Shown in pieces: positions 50,013 to 53,312 of a DNA stretch of 53,312 nucleotides. How positions within the stretch are numbered: the first letter of the stretch is position 1; each line of letters begins with the position of its first letter. The notes beneath the pieces are model-generated. The model searched no databases, was not told where the DNA came from, and worked only from the letters and a program-made list of their open reading frames with translations. The stretch comes from SMWD01 sp964629475 (GTDB lineage: Bacteria > Pseudomonadota > Gammaproteobacteria > Steroidobacterales > GCA-2729495). Location: contig CAZVQW010000021.1 of NCBI GenBank assembly GCA_964629475.1, positions 1 through 53,312 of the forward strand, in the 5' to 3' direction. The position numbers and the translations under genes are program-made.

Positions 50013-51563
50013 TTGTCAGACAATGCCAACAGCGGGATATTCGTATCCGAAGGTCTTTCGAGCGGGCAGCCGATTCCCGTTCGACGGGAAACCGTTGTCG
50101 CTTTTCTAGGTCCCGCACCACGCGGGCCGGTCGGTATTCCCGTCACAATTAGCAGCATCGATGAATACGTGAAGCGATACGGTGCTTCCGGTTGCGACAG
50201 TCCGTTACACGATGCGATTCGTCAGTTCTTTAATAACGGTGGCAAGAACGCAATTGTTGTCAGGGTTTGCAACTCCGCGCGACGCCATCGTATCGTGCTA
50301 CCCGGGCCATCGGGTGTGTTGACGCTAGAGGCAATTAATCCGGGGCCGCATGAATTATTGCGCGCATCGGTGGATTACGACGGGATTCCATCGACGGAAA
50401 AAAATAGGTTCAATCTCGTGGTACACCGGCTTGTGTCACGCGATCGACCGTTTGTCGAACAGCAGGAATTTTACCGCTGTCTGTCGGTCGATATTGCAGA
50501 TCCGGATTTCGTCGGGTATGTGCTGCCTGGTTCCGAGATGGTCAGCATCAAGGGTGAGATTCCCGAACAGCGACCGGATGTTACGTTTCGCCACGGCATC
50601 GAGGTTGGTGCATCGTATATCTACGTTGATCCCGATTGGCCCGATGCAGAATGTCTGACCGATTACGACCTGATCGGCTGTAACACGGAAGGGACCGGAT
50701 TGTATGCACTTGACAAGGTGCCGTGCATCGATCTCATCAGCCTCGTACCGGATGCGCAGAACCTTGGTCCGGTTGCGTTATTCGCGGCAGAGCGCTATTG
50801 CCGGGAGCGCAATGCGATGCTGCTTGTCGACCCGCCGACTCATTGGAAAAGTGTAGATGACGCGATCCGATCAGCCCGGGAAATAGGTTTTTCCAGCCCG
50901 AACGTTGCGACATATTTTCCGCGCCCGGCCAACCGCGGCGCGTTACCAAACAGCATACTTGGCGCAATCGCCGGCGCGCTAGTCGCCGGCGATATTCGCG
51001 ACGGCATCTGGGGGCTGCCGGAAAACAAAGTACTCAAAATGCGCACACGAGCGCAGCTACCTGTCGACCTCGACATCGAAGAACAGCACGCATTGAAGCG
51101 TGTCGGTATCAATGCGTTACGATTTACGGGCTCGTCACGGCTCGAACTGACCGGATTGGTTACGTTGAACCGAGGCGCCGGATGCATAACCGAATGGGAT
51201 GAGTTGCACTCACGGAGGACAGTGCAATTTATCATCGACAGCATCGCACGCGGAACGCGATGGGCGGCATTTCAGGACAGCAATACCGGAACATGGGCTG
51301 AGTTGCGTGAACAGGTACAGCACTATTTACATGAATTGTTCACAGCCGGAGCATTGTCCGGTGCAAGTGCAGCGGATGCGGGCTATGTTGTGTGCGATCG
51401 ACAGACCAACAGTACGGTAAAGAATGACGAATCCGGAATTTCATTTGTTATCGGCTTCATGCCATTCGGACATGGCATGCAGAGTTTCAGTTTTCGTCAA
51501 TGCCCGGTTGACTGCCAGGTTCAGGCATTGCGCATAGAGCATCCGGCAGTTCTTGCGAGTTAG
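50013..51563 (+). CDS. Orphan contractile-tail sheath protein
   Basis: About 516 residues. It begins ANSGIFVSEGLSSGQPIPV, like the GVYVEE-type start of phage sheaths. TVVAFLGPAPRGPVGIPV and the middle part GLYALDKVPCIDLISLVPDA then RERNAMLLVDPP match the subtilisin-like sheath domain, and the C-terminal part IIDSIARGTRWAAFQDSNTG then DAGYVVCDRQTN matches the sheath C-domain. The start is uncertain: TTG 50013 has GGTG upstream; TTG 49956 gives 19 more residues. No tube, baseplate or chaperone gene is visible nearby. Phage remnant or a solitary contractile device are both possible. Confidence 0.85.
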   Translation: MSDNANSGIFVSEGLSSGQPIPVRRETVVAFLGPAPRGPVGIPVTISSIDEYVKRYGASGCDSPLHDAIRQFFNNGGKNAIVVRVCNSARRHRIVLPGPSGVLTLEAINPGPHELLRASVDYDGIPSTEKNRFNLVVHRLVSRDRPFVEQQEFYRCLSVDIADPDFVGYVLPGSEMVSIKGEIPEQRPDVTFRHGIEVGASYIYVDPDWPDAECLTDYDLIGCNTEGTGLYALDKVPCIDLISLVPDAQNLGPVALFAAERYCRERNAMLLVDPPTHWKSVDDAIRSAREIGFSSPNVATYFPRPANRGALPNSILGAIAGALVAGDIRDGIWGLPENKVLKMRTRAQLPVDLDIEEQHALKRVGINALRFTGSSRLELTGLVTLNRGAGCITEWDELHSRRTVQFIIDSIARGTRWAAFQDSNTGTWAELREQVQHYLHELFTAGALSGASAADAGYVVCDRQTNSTVKNDESGISFVIGFMPFGHGMQSFSFRQCPVDCQVQALRIEHPAVLAS

Positions 51564-51838
51564 AACAGGCTCGAGCTGGGGTTCTGCTTGCCTCATTCTT
51601 CCGGATATCGTCAGCAGTATGGGGCAGCGGCTGACTATCCGGTCAGGGTTCCGGTCGTTGATGTTCGTTATCGTGACCACTATCACGGTGTTATCCGGCA
51701 ATTTCAGCTATAAACGAAACGCAGGCTGTCGGCTTCGCGGACTTTTACGTATTTCGTGAAAGACAGCGGTGACTGCCGGCGACACCTGCCGATTGATCTT
51801 GCAAGGGCTCATGTTCGGGCCCGGTCTCGGGAGGGCGC
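51564..51838. other. 275-bp gap between sheath and next operon
   Basis: No convincing gene. It holds the promoter region of the two following genes, including GTGAAAGAC stretches, and ends with GGGAGG just before the next ATG. Confidence 0.4.
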
Positions 51839-52477
51839 ATGAGTGATGTGAGAAGAGAGCCGCTGCCGGAACTCGAACCGGTTGCCAGTCTGCAAGCCTT
51901 TTTTCATGAGTCGATGGACTCTGCGATGGCAGAGAACAGGGTTGTGCTCGATGAGCAAACGACGCACTACGTCGTTAATCTCCTGACCTTATTTTCCCGT
52001 TCCGAAGCATTCTACGAAGCGACACCTGACGGCCCTGCACTCCAGCCGCTAGCCAAAATGCTGACCAGCGCTATCGATGCGCAGTCCGATATCGAACGCA
52101 ACGCAACCTTGCAGCGCATGGGCGACGTGTCTCTGTTCATGGCCGGATTCTTCGCCGACGGGTTACAGCGCGCCGCGGTTGATGTTGACTACTACGTATA
52201 CATGGGTGGCGGGGCATACCATTCTTTGTCGGTCCATCTTCGCGATACGTTCAGAGGCCGTGCATTTTGCGATGTATTCATCGAACTGGCGGAGAAATTT
52301 CAGGACATGGTCGACATCCTGAATGAAATGCGCGAGTCGGCTCGTGCAACGACCGATGAAAATCTGCTGCGAACCTATGAACTGTGGATCAAGACCGGCA
52401 GTCATCGGGCGGAACGCCTGCTCAAAAAATTCGGTGTGTATCCATTGACGCAGGCGCGAACGCGCCACGAGCACTGA
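51839..52477 (+). CDS. Unrecognised protein A of the sheath-adjacent pair
   Basis: 212 residues, mostly helical and acidic. It has GGGAGG 5 nt upstream. A hydrophobic patch (GDVSLFMAGFFADGLQR) and an aromatic stretch (VDYYVYMGGGAYHSL) are visible, without signal peptide or full TM segment. I recognise no family. It lies 21 bp before protein B, so the two form an operon. Confidence 0.78.
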   Translation: MSDVRREPLPELEPVASLQAFFHESMDSAMAENRVVLDEQTTHYVVNLLTLFSRSEAFYEATPDGPALQPLAKMLTSAIDAQSDIERNATLQRMGDVSLFMAGFFADGLQRAAVDVDYYVYMGGGAYHSLSVHLRDTFRGRAFCDVFIELAEKFQDMVDILNEMRESARATTDENLLRTYELWIKTGSHRAERLLKKFGVYPLTQARTRHEH

Positions 52478-52498
52478 ACTGCCGAGGCAGCACAGCTG

Positions 52499-53155
52499 AT
52501 GTTGCGACACTTCCAGTCATTGCTAAGCGAGCTTTACGACATTGAGCAGCATCTCGATGTGCTCGACTTCCTCGTTACTGATAACCGATTGCTGGCAGTG
52601 GTTGAAGAAACATCGTCAGCACGCCAGACAGAGGAGAAACTGCTGATCAGCGAAAGTGACGGTGAGCTTTCATTGAGTCTCTATCTCGCACCAGAATTGC
52701 TCGAGCGTCTTTATGCGCGCGATCCGCGCATGTGGCTTGGTCGGCGCAATTTTGCTGATTTCTGCACGGTCCTGGAGGGAATCAGCCATTTCAACTATGT
52801 CGCATGGAATGCGTCGGCCGACAAGTCCGTGACTCTGCACGAACTAGAGATGCAGGCCGAGGTGGATAAATATGTCGGTGCGCTGGCCATGCTGGCAGTG
52901 CAACCTAATGAGATGTTGAGCGATTCACTTTACGATCGGCTGTTTGATGATCCACAATTCGCGGATAATCTAGATAAGGACGAGTTGGCGCGTTACCATA
53001 GCGCGAGTACGCTGGCGGCGAAGTTCTGCTGCAGTCTCGCCAGAAGGTTTCCACATGGCTTGTCACGGCCGGGTATGCTCGGTGAATTGCGGGATTTCTA
53101 TCGCCTTCCCCAGCCCGACAAGGTTAGCCATATCCGTTCGGCAGCATTTGCTTAG
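52499..53155 (+). CDS. Unrecognised protein B of the sheath-adjacent pair
   Basis: 218 residues. The N-terminal 70 residues are acidic; a middle segment LGRRNFADFCTVLEGISHFNYVAW has many aromatics; the rest is helical and ends with a basic stretch. No known family or motif seen. Cotranscribed with protein A. Confidence 0.75.
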   Translation: MLRHFQSLLSELYDIEQHLDVLDFLVTDNRLLAVVEETSSARQTEEKLLISESDGELSLSLYLAPELLERLYARDPRMWLGRRNFADFCTVLEGISHFNYVAWNASADKSVTLHELEMQAEVDKYVGALAMLAVQPNEMLSDSLYDRLFDDPQFADNLDKDELARYHSASTLAAKFCCSLARRFPHGLSRPGMLGELRDFYRLPQPDKVSHIRSAAFA

Positions 53156-53158
53156 TCA

Positions 53159-53312
53159 TCAGTCATCGATCGGACTGATAACACCACGCCCACCCCTGTT
53201 TAGCACATGCGTATAAATTTCAGTCGTTGAAATATCTGTGTGTCCCAGAAGTTCCTGTCATGGCTCTGTCGGCCGATACGCAGCCCCATTTCACGACGAT
53301 TGCAGACTTTAT
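53159..53312 (-). pseudogene. C-terminal fragment of a tyrosine recombinase (integron-integrase-like)
   Basis: Reading the minus strand from 53257 to the TGA at 53159-53161: QELLGHTDISTTEIYTHVLN then RGGRGVISPIDD. The active-site Tyr and the LLGH box match XerC/IntI-type recombinases; the end resembles IntI proteins. The codon just before Gln (53258-53260) is TGA in this frame, and the sequence further upstream reads sensibly only out of frame. So the gene is probably broken, and its N-terminus lies beyond the window. Confidence 0.75.

Noticed and set aside
51553..51759. 68-codon open frame after the sheath gene
   Set aside because: Overlaps the sheath end, has poor ribosome site and unusual composition; no family.

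Overview
The window reads as chromosomal DNA of a gammaproteobacterium. Evidence for this is the conserved block rpoH-ftsX-ftsE-ftsY next to rsmD-coaD, the radC-rpmB-rpmG and coaBC-dut-pyrE neighbourhoods, a mutY-yggX pair, a four-subunit frdABCD operon and an AmpG-type permease. I cannot name the genus. Coding density is high, with many short ATGA-type overlaps between genes.

Layout. 1-5.8 kb: OmpA-like lipoprotein, then leftward ftsY-ftsE-ftsX and rpoH, and rightward rsmD-coaD. A perfect CIRCE operator (HrcA site) lies in the rpoH promoter. 5.8-9.1 kb: gamma-glutamyltranspeptidase, a REP-like pair, a CBS protein and mutM. 9.1-9.5 kb: a gene-free inverted duplication holding two homologous hairpins whose stems differ but stay paired. 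9.6-18.2 kb: housekeeping genes (rpmG, rpmB, radC, coaBC, dut, pyrE, xthA, trmB, ampG-like) with small unknowns and a 14-bp tandem array behind dut. 18.2-20.05 kb: a decayed element in tRNA-Gly(CCC), bounded by a 37-bp direct repeat and holding remnants of a restriction-modification gene and an IS3-family transposase. 20.1-26 kb: a TonB-dependent receptor with His/acid-rich segments, an M20 peptidase coupled to a P-loop protein, and a flavin reductase. 26-30.1 kb: rquA-frdABCD, which together predict rhodoquinone-dependent fumarate respiration. 30.3-34.6 kb: rhlE, sirB-like, a gene-poor stretch with strong RNA-like hairpins and terminators, mutY, yggX and tRNA-Phe. 34.6-37.2 kb: unusual hairpins behind tRNA-Phe, an envelope beta-barrel and polysaccharide-export pair, and an orphan bufferin-type (DUF2282) metallophore precursor. 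37.4-49.9 kb: nhaA, small envelope proteins, a diguanylate cyclase, glyoxalase I, an OmpA-domain protein, lipA, sohB, an M48 lipoprotein peptidase and an L,D-transpeptidase. 50-53.3 kb: an orphan contractile-tail sheath protein, two unrecognised genes and the C-terminus of a tyrosine recombinase with an in-frame stop.

Strongest leads: (1) the twin covarying hairpins at 9.1-9.5 kb; (2) the CIRCE site on rpoH, predicting HrcA control of sigma-32; (3) rquA linked to frdABCD; (4) the orphan sheath module at the right edge; (5) structured intergenic RNAs at 32.3-32.6 kb and the 26-bp hairpin that includes the 3' end of tRNA-Phe. All assignments come from reading motifs and family resemblance; no search was run.
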